A DNA stretch of 64,000 nucleotides from Flavonifractor hominis. Its GTDB lineage: Bacteria; Bacillota; Clostridia; Oscillospirales; Oscillospiraceae. Shown here piece after piece: positions 57,008 through 64,000 of the stretch; position 1 is the first letter of the stretch, and the number at the start of each line of letters is the position of its first letter. Below the pieces are notes generated by a model, which saw only the letters and a list, made by a program, of their open reading frames with translations, was not told the origin of the DNA and ran no database searches. Made by a program: the position numbers and the translations under genes. Location: NCBI RefSeq assembly GCF_040095835.1, contig NZ_JBBMFT010000004.1, positions 124,001 to 188,000 on the forward strand, read 5' to 3'.

Positions 57008-57106
57008 CGCAGGGGCGCTGGACGCAAGTCCGGCTGAGATCAGGGCGTATGGCCGCCCGTGTCCCTTGAACCTGATCCGGGTAATGCCGGCGTAGGAAGA
57101 GCATTC
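57008..57106 (+). promoter_or_regulatory. TPP riboswitch (THI element)
   Basis: Classic THI-box sequence: AGGGGCGCTGG at the 5' side, GGCTGAGAT (57032-57040), then AACCTGATCCGGGTAATGCC (57069-57088) and GGCGTAGGAAGAG (57089-57101). It precedes a terminator and thiT, so TPP binding should stop transcription of the thiamine uptake gene. Confidence 0.96.
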
Positions 57107-57129
57107 GGCTGTTACTGGTCGTTTCTCCC

Positions 57130-57172
57130 ATACCGCATTGCGCTTCCCGGTTTGCGCTGCGGTATCTTTTTT
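57130..57172 (+). terminator. Riboswitch-controlled terminator before thiT
   Basis: ATACCGCA (57130-57137) pairs with TGCGGTAT (57158-57165), extended by GCGC/GCGC, followed by CTTTTTT. Confidence 0.85.
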
Positions 57173-57188
57173 GGGAGGAAGGATCCTT

Positions 57189-57770
57189 ATGACAACAAGC
57201 AACCGCAAATCCCATCTGGCCGTGCGCGCCCTGTGTGAGGGGGCCGTCATGGTGGTACTGGCCCAGGTCCTGGGCTACCTGAAGCTGTGGGAAATGCCCT
57301 GGGGCGGTTCCATCTGCCTGTCCATGCTGCCCATCTTCTTCTACGCCTGCCGTTGGGGCGTGGGACGGGGCCTGCTGGCCGGGTTCGTGCTGGGCGTGCT
57401 GCAGTTCATGTTTGACGGCGGCTTTGCCCTCGGCTGGCAGTCCATCATCGGCGACTACCTGGTGGCCTTTACCGTGCTGGGACTGGCCGGACTGTTCCGT
57501 GGCCGGAACTGGAGCATTTTCGCCGGCACCGTGCTGGGCTCTGCGGCCCGATTCCTGGTCCACTACGTCGTTGGGGCCACCATCTGGGCCGAGTACATGC
57601 CCGAGACTTTCTGGGGCATCAGCATGACCATCCCCTGGCTCTACTCTCTGCTCTACAATGGCTTTTACATGGTCATCGACCTGGTGCTGTGCCTGGTGGT
57701 GTTTGCCCTGCTGTACAAGCCTCTGCGCAAATATTTCCTGGCGGAGGACATCCGTCCGGTGAAGAATTAG
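57189..57770 (+). CDS. thiT: Thiamine-specific ECF transporter substrate-binding protein ThiT
   Basis: Membrane S-component that captures thiamine and works with the shared ECF energising module, which is not encoded here. The 193 residues show six helices, with family elements LWEMPWGGSICLSMLPIFFYACRWG (thiamine-binding Trp and Gly positions) and FLVHYVVGATIWAEY. Start at 57189 after GGGAGGAAGG. Control by the upstream TPP riboswitch independently supports the substrate. Confidence 0.95.
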   Translation: MTTSNRKSHLAVRALCEGAVMVVLAQVLGYLKLWEMPWGGSICLSMLPIFFYACRWGVGRGLLAGFVLGVLQFMFDGGFALGWQSIIGDYLVAFTVLGLAGLFRGRNWSIFAGTVLGSAARFLVHYVVGATIWAEYMPETFWGISMTIPWLYSLLYNGFYMVIDLVLCLVVFALLYKPLRKYFLAEDIRPVKN

Positions 57771-57780
57771 GTGATATTAT

Positions 57781-58587
57781 TTGGGTAAATTCGACGGCGT
57801 GCTGCTGGTCAGCGATTTCGACGACACCCTCTACGGCGCGGATATGACGGTAGCCCCTGTCAACCGGGAGGCCATCCGCTTTTTTGTGTCGGAAGGGGGG
57901 ACCTTCACCATCGCCACCGGACGGGCCCATCCCACCTTTGCCCCCCACGCCCGGATCGTACCCATCAACGCCCCCGTCATCCTCTCCAACGGCTCGGCCC
58001 TGTATGACTTTGACCGGGATGAGATGGTGTACGAGACCTTTTTGCCCGACCGGGCCCGGGAAGACCTGCAGCAGGTGGCCCGGGACATCCCGGAGATCGG
58101 CTTTGAGGCCTACCACCACGACGATATCTACATCTATCAGCCCAACGCCGTCACACGCCGCCATTTGCTCCGGGCGGGGATGGATGCGGCGGAGGTGCCC
58201 ATCGCGGCGATGCCTCTGCCCTGGAGCAAAGTCATCCTCCAGCAGAAAAACGACGTGCTCCGCCGCACCCAGCAGTACATGCTCCAGCGGTGGGGAGAGG
58301 AATATGAGGTCATCTTTTCCAACGCCGTACTGCTGGAGCTTACCCGGAAGGGGAGCAACAAGGGCGGCATGGTGGACTACCTGGTGCAGTACCTGGGCAT
58401 AGACCCCAAAAAGGTCTACTGTGTGGGCGACAACCAGAACGACATCCCCATGCTGGCCCGGTCGGCCATCCCCTTTGCCCCTTCCAACTGCGCCCAGGAG
58501 GTCAAGGACTGGGGCGCACAGATCCTGTGCTCCTGTCAGGAGGGCTGTCTGGCCCAGATCATCCAGCAGCTGGACCGCATTTATTGA
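57781..58587 (+). CDS. Cof-type HAD family phosphatase
   Basis: Haloacid-dehalogenase hydrolase of the Cof/type IIB group acting on a small phosphorylated substrate. The 268 residues have motif I DFDDTLYG (about 12-19), motif II LSNGS, a cap domain, motif III Lys in KGSNKGG and motif IV GDNQNDIPML (about 219-228). Start is TTG at 57781 with GGTGATA ahead, 10 nt after thiT, so it is in the TPP-controlled transcript. A thiamine phosphate phosphatase role is therefore possible but only by position. Confidence 0.85.
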   Translation: MGKFDGVLLVSDFDDTLYGADMTVAPVNREAIRFFVSEGGTFTIATGRAHPTFAPHARIVPINAPVILSNGSALYDFDRDEMVYETFLPDRAREDLQQVARDIPEIGFEAYHHDDIYIYQPNAVTRRHLLRAGMDAAEVPIAAMPLPWSKVILQQKNDVLRRTQQYMLQRWGEEYEVIFSNAVLLELTRKGSNKGGMVDYLVQYLGIDPKKVYCVGDNQNDIPMLARSAIPFAPSNCAQEVKDWGAQILCSCQEGCLAQIIQQLDRIY

Positions 58588-58595
58588 CACAAAAC

Positions 58596-58640
58596 AAAGA
58601 CGCCGCCCGCCGGGAATCCGGTGGGCGGCGTCTTTATTTT
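58596..58640. terminator. Terminator between the HAD and pepD genes
   Basis: Perfect 13-bp stem (58596-58608 with 58623-58635) enclosing a second CCGG/CCGG tip, then TATTTTT on the plus strand. Confidence 0.88.
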
Positions 58641-58645
58641 TCCTT

Positions 58646-60079
58646 TTACAGGGCTTCCAGCGTCCCGGCCAGTAGCAGGGCATATTCCGGCAGAGCATCC
58701 AGTGGGGCCCGCTCGTCCACCGAGTGGGCGTCCAGGATCTCCGGTCCGGTGCTCACCATCACCAGTTCGGGGGCCTTTGCACGAAATACCGAGGGCTCCA
58801 ACCCCACATGGACCGTACCGATCTCCAAACCACGGCCGGTCTGGGCCCGGAACACCCGGTCCATCTCTCCCGCCAGAGGGTTGTCCCTCTGGCCGGGCCA
58901 GCCGGCGTAGCCCGTCACTGTACCGGTAAAACCATGGGCGTGGGCCAGGCTCTCATGGCGGCGGGCCATCTCCTCTTCCTCCGTCACCCGGGCAGCCCGG
59001 AGAAAGGCGCATACCTGCAGCGCATCCCCGTCCCGGACTACCCGTCCCAGATTGGCCGAACTGCCTACTACGCCCGGGAACGCCGGGTCCATGGCATACA
59101 CCCCATGGTACAGGCCATTGAGGAAGGCCAGCACGTGGGCCTGGAATCCGGGCTGCCACACCCTCTCCGGGGCAGAAACCGGCCGGCATACCGCCGTCAG
59201 TCCCGGGTCGGTCTCCCGGTAGCGGGCCAGCGCCTCCTCCAGCAAGGTCAGTTGAGGCTCCGTTTGGCAAAACACCACCGCACGGGCCCAGGAGGGGATG
59301 GCATTATGGGTCAGTCCCCCCTCCAGCAGGGCCACCCGGCCCCCCGGCAGGCCGGCCAGCCAGGCACTGAGCAGCTTGATGGGGTTGGATCTGCCCCGGT
59401 TGATGTCATCCCCCGAGTGCCCCCCCAGGCCGCCTGCCAGGTCGATCTGCCAGGCGGGAAGGGCGGGGGCTGGCTCGGTCTCCACCAGGCGGGTCCAGGT
59501 CTCCCGCCGGCCGCCGGCCGAGCCTACAATGGCCCGGCCCAGATGGAACCCGTCGGTATTGAGCAGGCACTCCGCCCCGGCCAGCCAGTCCGGGGACACC
59601 TGTTTGGCCCCTTCCAGTCCCACTTCTTCGGCAGTAGTGAACAGCAGCCGCAGCGGACCATGGCGCACCTGACCGGTGGAAAGCAGCCACAGCACCACCG
59701 CGTTGCCCAGATTATTGTCCGCCCCGAGGGAGGATCGGCCGTCGCTGCGCAGATATCCGTCCCGGGTCACGACGCTTACCGGATCATGCAGCGGATCAAA
59801 CCCGCTGTGAGGCGCCACGGCGCACACCATATCCATGTGTCCCTGCAGGATGAGCCGGGGAGCGCCTTCCCGGCCCGGGGTAGCCGGCACATCAGCCATC
59901 ACGTTCCCCGCCCCATCCCGGACCGGTGAGAGTCCAAGCGCACGCAGGTATTCCATAAAATCCTCTCCCACGGCCTGCTCGCAGTGGGAAGGATGGGGGT
60001 GGCGGGACAGGCGGACAAATGTATTCACAATGCCGTCAATGACCGTAGTCCGGCCGCCTAGGCGTTCGAGTAATATCAT
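58646..60079 (-). CDS. pepD: PepD-like M20 family dipeptidase
   Basis: Zinc aminoacyl-histidine dipeptidase type of the M20C group, 477 residues. Metal and catalytic motifs are LILQGHMDMVC (His and Asp), SLGADNNLGNAV (Asp), TTAEEVGLEGA (general base Glu-Glu) and a late GLEPSVF. The lid domain carries GGLGGHSGDDINRGR. Length fits PepD (about 485). It starts at 60079 after AGGAAGTG and is not obviously in an operon. Confidence 0.93.
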   Translation of the reverse strand: MILLERLGGRTTVIDGIVNTFVRLSRHPHPSHCEQAVGEDFMEYLRALGLSPVRDGAGNVMADVPATPGREGAPRLILQGHMDMVCAVAPHSGFDPLHDPVSVVTRDGYLRSDGRSSLGADNNLGNAVVLWLLSTGQVRHGPLRLLFTTAEEVGLEGAKQVSPDWLAGAECLLNTDGFHLGRAIVGSAGGRRETWTRLVETEPAPALPAWQIDLAGGLGGHSGDDINRGRSNPIKLLSAWLAGLPGGRVALLEGGLTHNAIPSWARAVVFCQTEPQLTLLEEALARYRETDPGLTAVCRPVSAPERVWQPGFQAHVLAFLNGLYHGVYAMDPAFPGVVGSSANLGRVVRDGDALQVCAFLRAARVTEEEEMARRHESLAHAHGFTGTVTGYAGWPGQRDNPLAGEMDRVFRAQTGRGLEIGTVHVGLEPSVFRAKAPELVMVSTGPEILDAHSVDERAPLDALPEYALLLAGTLEAL

Positions 60080-60140
60080 GAGACGATCACTTCCTTGCCT
60101 GCCATTGTACCACGCTTTCCCGGGACATGCCAGTCCAAAG

Positions 60141-60707
60141 CTAACTCAGCGCCTCCCATATCCCCAGGGCTACCAGCAGCGCGCCGGACAGGGGCAGGGC
60201 ATAGCGGCCCAGCAGCCGCCCAGCCAGGCGGCCGCCCAGCAGCCGCCCAGTCCCCAACGCAGCCAACGTGACCAGAAAGTTGGCCAGGGCCGCCCAGCCT
60301 GGGGCAATGCCAGAGGCGCCGGCAGCCACCCCGATGCCCGCGTTGTTTACCGCCAGGGCTGCCCCCAGGGACAGGCAGTCCCAGATCCCGGCCGGGCCGG
60401 CCTGTTCCTGGGGACCTTCCGCGGTCCCCAGGCTACGCAGCCAGTCCAATACCAGCCACAGCCCGATCCCTACCAGAGCCAGCCCACCCAGCAACCCGGG
60501 CAGCCGCCCGGAAAAGGCCCGGGCCGTCCCCACCCCCAGTATCAGCGACAACCAGGTGATAAAAGTAGTCAGTCCCGCCAGCAGCAGGGCCTGGCTCCAC
60601 TTCAGATGTACGCCACGGGCAGCATAGCCCATGGCCAGCAGCACTGTATCCAGATTGCAAGCCGCGGCAAACAGCACCGCGGCTGCAAATACACTCAGCC
60701 AATGCAT
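60141..60707 (-). CDS. MntP/YtaF-like membrane protein
   Basis: A 188-residue, six-helix protein with an internal repeat: CNLDTVLLAMGYAARGV (about 17-33) and LAVNNAGIGVAAGASG (about 116-131), each with an acidic or amide residue in the helix followed by Gly. This is the pattern of the MntP manganese exporter and the sporulation protein YtaF. The second half has Asn-Asn instead of Asp, which favours YtaF. Function in this organism is unproven. Confidence 0.75.
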   Translation of the reverse strand: MHWLSVFAAAVLFAAACNLDTVLLAMGYAARGVHLKWSQALLLAGLTTFITWLSLILGVGTARAFSGRLPGLLGGLALVGIGLWLVLDWLRSLGTAEGPQEQAGPAGIWDCLSLGAALAVNNAGIGVAAGASGIAPGWAALANFLVTLAALGTGRLLGGRLAGRLLGRYALPLSGALLVALGIWEALS

Positions 60708-60825
60708 AGCACTCCTCCTGTTCCGTCCATCCTATTCCGGAAGGACGGCGGGGGTGCGGGGGTGGCTTTTTTATGGAAGGTGTGGTATATTGATTAGATA
60801 AGCATATAGCAAAAGGAGGCTGCCC

Positions 60826-61410
60826 ATGAGCGCCAAAGAAGAATTCCTCCAAATTTACCGGGAGAACATCCACCGGGAGGGCTCCGACGCCCTGCTGGAC
60901 TATCTGGAGCATAAGAGCGACTTTTTCACCTCTCCGGCCTCGGCCCGCTTTCACGGCTCCTACGCCGGCGGTCTTTGTCAGCACAGCGTCAATGTCTACC
61001 GCTGCCTGTCAGCCTACCTGGAGCGGGAGCGGGTGCGGGAGCTCTATGCACTGGACTATACCCCGGAGAGCGTGGCCCTGGTGGCTTTGCTCCACGACGT
61101 GTGCAAGATCGGCTGCTACAAAGGCGGCACCCGCAACGTAAAGGGCCCGGACGGCAAGTGGCAGAGTGTGCCTACTTTCTACTACGAAGATAACCTGCCC
61201 TACGGCCACGGAGAAAAGAGCGTGTACATTCTTTCCGGCTTTCTCCGTCTGAGCCGGGAAGAGGCCATGGCCATCCGCTGGCACATGGGCTTTTCAGGGG
61301 ACGAGGACAAGCGCCTGGTAGGCCAGGCCCTCCAGCAGTATCCGCTGGCCTTTGCCCTCAGCGTGGCCGATATGGAGGCCACCTATTTCCTGGAACATGA
61401 GGAGGCGTAA
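60826..61410 (+). CDS. HD domain protein
   Basis: Probable metal-dependent phosphohydrolase, 194 residues. The HD-type ligands appear as H of GGLCQHSVNVYR (about 52), the His-Asp pair in LLHDVCKIG (about 88-96), and a later GHGEKS with IRWHMGF. The lysine after HD and the overall arrangement resemble the HD half of YhaM-type 3'-5' exonucleases but without the OB domain. Start at 60826 after AAAAGGAGG. The MATE gene follows by 4 nt. Confidence 0.82.
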   Translation: MSAKEEFLQIYRENIHREGSDALLDYLEHKSDFFTSPASARFHGSYAGGLCQHSVNVYRCLSAYLERERVRELYALDYTPESVALVALLHDVCKIGCYKGGTRNVKGPDGKWQSVPTFYYEDNLPYGHGEKSVYILSGFLRLSREEAMAIRWHMGFSGDEDKRLVGQALQQYPLAFALSVADMEATYFLEHEEA

Positions 61411-61414
61411 TCCC

Positions 61415-62788
61415 TTGGCCAAACGCGAAAATGATCTGGGGCGCGACCCCGTAGGCAAGCTGCTGCTGCGCCTGGCGCTGCCGTCGGTGATGGCCCAGCT
61501 GGTCAATGCCCTGTACAATATTGTGGACCGGATGTACATCGGCCATATTCCGGAAGTGGGGGATCTAGCCCTCACCGGCTTGGGCGTGTGCTTCCCGGTA
61601 CTCATGTTCGTCTCCGCGATCTCTGCTCTGGTAGGTATGGGCGGCGGCTCCCGTGCGGTGGTGCGTATGGGAGAGGGGAAGGAGGACCAGGCCAACGCCA
61701 TTCTGGGCAACTGTACCACCCTGCTCATTCTTCTTTCCGTGCTGGTAACGGTGGGCTTTCTGGCCGTTAAAGAACCCATGCTCTACCTCTTCGGTGCCAC
61801 TGACAACACCATTACCTACGCCAGCGACTACCTGACCATCTATCTGTGGGGCACCATTTTTGTGGAGCTGGCCCTGGGGCTCAACTTTTTTATCACTGCC
61901 CAGGGTTTTTCCACCATGTCTATGGCTACGGTGATCATCGGCGCAATTATCAACATCGTGCTGGATCCCATCTTTATCTTTGGACTGAACATGGGCGTGC
62001 AGGGCGCTGCTCTGGCCACCATTATTGCCCAGGGTGTTTCGGCAGTGTGGGTCTTGCGCTTTCTCACCGGTAAGCGCACTAAGCTCCGGCTGCAAAAGCG
62101 CTTTTTCCGTATCAATCCCAAGGTGCTGGCCCCAGTGCTGGCCCTGGGTGTGTCCCCCTTTATCATGAATGCCACCGAGAGTCTGGTGAATATCGCCTTC
62201 AACACCTCTCTGAAGGCCGCCGGCGGCGACCCCGCTGTGGGTGCCTTTACTATCTGTTCCAGCATCATGCAGGTGTTCTTCCTGCTGCTGCAGGGCATTG
62301 CACAGGGTGCACAGCCCATCATCGGCTTTAACTACGGCTCCGGCCAGCTGGACCGGGTGAAGCAGACCTTCCGGCTGCTGCTCATCTGCGCGCTGGCCTT
62401 CAGCTGCACCGTGTGGGCCGCTCTGGAGCTCTTCCCCGGGGCGTTCGTGGCCCTGTTTAACGACAAGCCTCAGCTGGTGACCATCGCGGTACGCTCTTTG
62501 CAAATTTATGCCGGCGGTATGTTCATCCTGGGCATCCAGACCGGCTGCCAGCAGACCTTCGTTGCCCTGGGGCAGGCCAAAATCTCCCTGTTTTTGGCCC
62601 TGCTGCGCAAGGTCATCCTGCTCATCCCGCTGATCTATCTGCTGCCCTTGTTTTTCTCCGACCAGGTATTCGCCATCTTCCTGGCTGAGCCGGTGGCCGA
62701 TATCCTGGCTGCCCTCACCACCGGGTCGCTGTTCTTCTTCCGTTTCCCCCGTATCCTGAAACACCGTCAAGAGCAGTTAGGCACTTAA
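61415..62788 (+). CDS. MATE family multidrug/cation antiporter
   Basis: Twelve-helix exporter of the MATE superfamily, NorM/DinF-like, 457 residues. Family segments are LALPSVMAQLVNALYNIVDRMYIGH at the start of the first bundle, GMGGGSRAVVRMGEG, NIVLDPIFIFGLNMGVQGAALATII, and QGAQPIIGFNYGSG in the second bundle. I chose TTG at 61415 because GGAGG sits 9 nt ahead; in-frame ATGs lie within the HD gene. Substrate unknown; drugs or metabolites are typical. Confidence 0.9.
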   Translation: MAKRENDLGRDPVGKLLLRLALPSVMAQLVNALYNIVDRMYIGHIPEVGDLALTGLGVCFPVLMFVSAISALVGMGGGSRAVVRMGEGKEDQANAILGNCTTLLILLSVLVTVGFLAVKEPMLYLFGATDNTITYASDYLTIYLWGTIFVELALGLNFFITAQGFSTMSMATVIIGAIINIVLDPIFIFGLNMGVQGAALATIIAQGVSAVWVLRFLTGKRTKLRLQKRFFRINPKVLAPVLALGVSPFIMNATESLVNIAFNTSLKAAGGDPAVGAFTICSSIMQVFFLLLQGIAQGAQPIIGFNYGSGQLDRVKQTFRLLLICALAFSCTVWAALELFPGAFVALFNDKPQLVTIAVRSLQIYAGGMFILGIQTGCQQTFVALGQAKISLFLALLRKVILLIPLIYLLPLFFSDQVFAIFLAEPVADILAALTTGSLFFFRFPRILKHRQEQLGT

Positions 62789-62794
62789 ATCTTC

Positions 62795-62823
62795 TTGTCT
62801 AGTATATAGAATCGTGCTATACT
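62795..62823 (+). promoter_or_regulatory. Promoter of the secreted stalk-domain protein
   Basis: TTGTCT (62795-62800), 17 nt, TATACT (62818-62823), 31 nt before the start. Confidence 0.6.
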
Positions 62824-62854
62824 GTTTTTACCATTCTTATGAAGGAGGATCCAT

Positions 62855-64000
62855 ATGAACGCATTGACCAAGCGCGGCCTGGCCCTTGTATGCGCAGCCG
62901 CCATGCTCAGCACCGGGACTTCCGCATTTGCGGCAGAGGAGAGCTCTTCCGGCATTGCCGTTCAGCTGGACGGGCAGACTCTCAGCTTTACCGACGTGGT
63001 TCCGGAGGTAAAAGACGCGCGTACCTTTTTGCCTTTCCGCGCCGTATTTGAGGCCATGGGCGCCCAGGTGAGCTACTCCGCCTCCAACCAGACCGTTACC
63101 GCCGTCCGGGACGGCACCACTGTTACCATGGCCCTGGGTGGAACGACCGCTACCGTGGAGCGGGACGGCGTGACCTCCACCATCACCATGGATGTAGCCC
63201 CCTACGCCCACGATAACCGCACCTTCGTGCCCGTGCGCTTTGCCGCCCAGGCCTTCGGCTGCACCGTGGGCTGGGATCAGGACGACCAGACCGTCATCCT
63301 CATTGACACCGAGAAGCTGATAGAGGATACCCTGTCCAAGTACAAGTTCACCTATCTGGACCAGTACACCCAGTACAGCCAGAAGTTCAACACGGGCATC
63401 TGGGATTTTGACGCCCAGCTGAATGGCAGCCTGACCATGATGGGCTCCGACCCGCTGACCCTTACCGGCACGGGGGAGGGCACTGTGGCCGATGCGATGA
63501 AGATGGCCATGGACCTGGGAATCAAGCTGGACCTGAAGGCCTTTATGGAGAGCCTGAACGAGCTCTCCGGCATGGGCGCAACGGAATGGACTACGGAAGA
63601 CCTGGCCCTGCTCAACGACCTGAAGACCAACGGCATCAACATTCAGCTGCGGGGCGACATGGAAGAGGGCAAGCTCTACTTTACCGCTGACAGCCAGCTG
63701 CTGGAGATGTCCGGCCTGCCCGCCGACACCTGGTACTCCATGGACCTGGGGGCGCTCTATGGCTCCATGGGCATGGACTATACCAGCCTTATTTCCGCAT
63801 CCATGGACATGGATTACACCACGCTCATTCCCATGCTCCTGTCCGTAGGCGAAGAGCCCACCGACTGCACCAGCGCCTATTCCGACCTGGCCACGGCAGT
63901 CAATCTGGTGGCCGGTCTGTTCTGCGATGACGCCTTTACCGCCAACGGGGATGACCGTGTCCTGCACTACGTTTTCAACCAGGACGGCGTAAATGCTGTG
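62855..64000 (+). CDS. Secreted copper amine oxidase N-terminal domain protein (runs off the window end)
   Basis: Exported protein, 382 residues visible. A signal peptide (about 1-27, cleaved near AFA-AE) is followed by the copper amine oxidase N-like or stalk domain: RTFLPFRAVFEAMGAQVSYSAS and RTFVPVRFAAQAFGCTVGWDQDDQTVIL (about 60-145). The rest, with FDAQLNGSLTMMGSDP, resembles clostridial lipoprotein-like beta-sheet domains of unknown role. Start ATG at 62855 after AAGGAGG. The domain is a wall or surface module in Firmicutes and does not imply oxidase activity. Confidence 0.85.
   Translation, partial: MNALTKRGLALVCAAAMLSTGTSAFAAEESSSGIAVQLDGQTLSFTDVVPEVKDARTFLPFRAVFEAMGAQVSYSASNQTVTAVRDGTTVTMALGGTTATVERDGVTSTITMDVAPYAHDNRTFVPVRFAAQAFGCTVGWDQDDQTVILIDTEKLIEDTLSKYKFTYLDQYTQYSQKFNTGIWDFDAQLNGSLTMMGSDPLTLTGTGEGTVADAMKMAMDLGIKLDLKAFMESLNELSGMGATEWTTEDLALLNDLKTNGINIQLRGDMEEGKLYFTADSQLLEMSGLPADTWYSMDLGALYGSMGMDYTSLISASMDMDYTTLIPMLLSVGEEPTDCTSAYSDLATAVNLVAGLFCDDAFTANGDDRVLHYVFNQDGVNAV

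Overview
The window looks like a chromosome segment from a GC-rich Clostridia member, most likely an Oscillospiraceae/Flavonifractor-type gut anaerobe. The evidence is a Firmicutes gene set (SepF, DivIVA, ZapA, DnaD/DnaI-type helicase loading, HemZ, ThiT, a T-box leader, AGGAGG-type ribosome sites), pyruvate:ferredoxin oxidoreductase instead of pyruvate dehydrogenase, and high GC with long antisense shadow frames. This assignment is inferred from gene content; no 16S or tRNA gene is present. I saw no CRISPR array, transposase, integrase or prophage module.

Layout. 1-5.6 kb (minus): cell-shape operon zapA, U32 protease, dut, maf, mreC, mreD, mrdA (PBP2, cut by the window start), with a promoter upstream of zapA. 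5.7-7.7 kb (plus): DnaD-like and DnaC/DnaI-like replication pair. 7.7-13.3 kb (minus): a lone membrane-anchored unknown, an M16 protease preceded by a 28-residue membrane peptide, rpsO-pnp with a large intergenic hairpin, and a nitroreductase. 13.5-18.5 kb: a CmpB-type membrane protein (plus) and nifJ (minus) with a structured leader. 18.9-28.2 kb: comM, thiI-cinA, mnmA/mnmG/lipid kinase (minus) and azlCD. 28.4-33.7 kb: a putative amino-acid catabolic locus, with a YheO/DauR-type regulator and a YczE-type membrane protein facing ridA, a tryptophanase-like lyase and a sodium:amino-acid symporter. 33.8-39.3 kb (minus): mrp, a nucleoside kinase-like gene, hemZ, an MBL hydrolase, dtd and an alanine-racemase homologue lacking its catalytic residues. 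39.4-50.1 kb (plus): miaB-mutS-CPBP-mutL-hfq-hlyD-like-ylmE-sepF-divIVA. 50.1-53.5 kb: T-box, small zinc-ribbon-like gene, ileS. 53.6-55.5 kb (minus): a stand-alone SIR2-TPR protein with its own promoter. 55.6-58.6 kb: lspA-rluD, then TPP riboswitch-thiT-HAD. 58.6-64 kb: pepD, a MntP/YtaF-like protein, an HD protein, a MATE exporter and a secreted copper-amine-oxidase-N protein cut by the window end.

How the genes work together. Most of the window is housekeeping (division, tRNA modification, mismatch repair, RNA decay). The locus at 28.4-33.7 kb reads as a unit: import of an amino acid, beta-elimination to an aminoacrylate intermediate, RidA hydrolysis of that intermediate to pyruvate, and a divergent sensor-regulator. 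The pyruvate could be oxidised by the PFOR encoded 12 kb away.

Items most worth a second look: the SIR2-TPR gene as a possible single-gene anti-phage effector; the alanine-racemase pseudoenzyme; the lyase with a roughly 48-residue insertion beside ridA; a diverged second copy of the sepF 3' end; and long hairpins in the rpsO-pnp and nifJ transcripts. Promoters and hairpins were read by eye.
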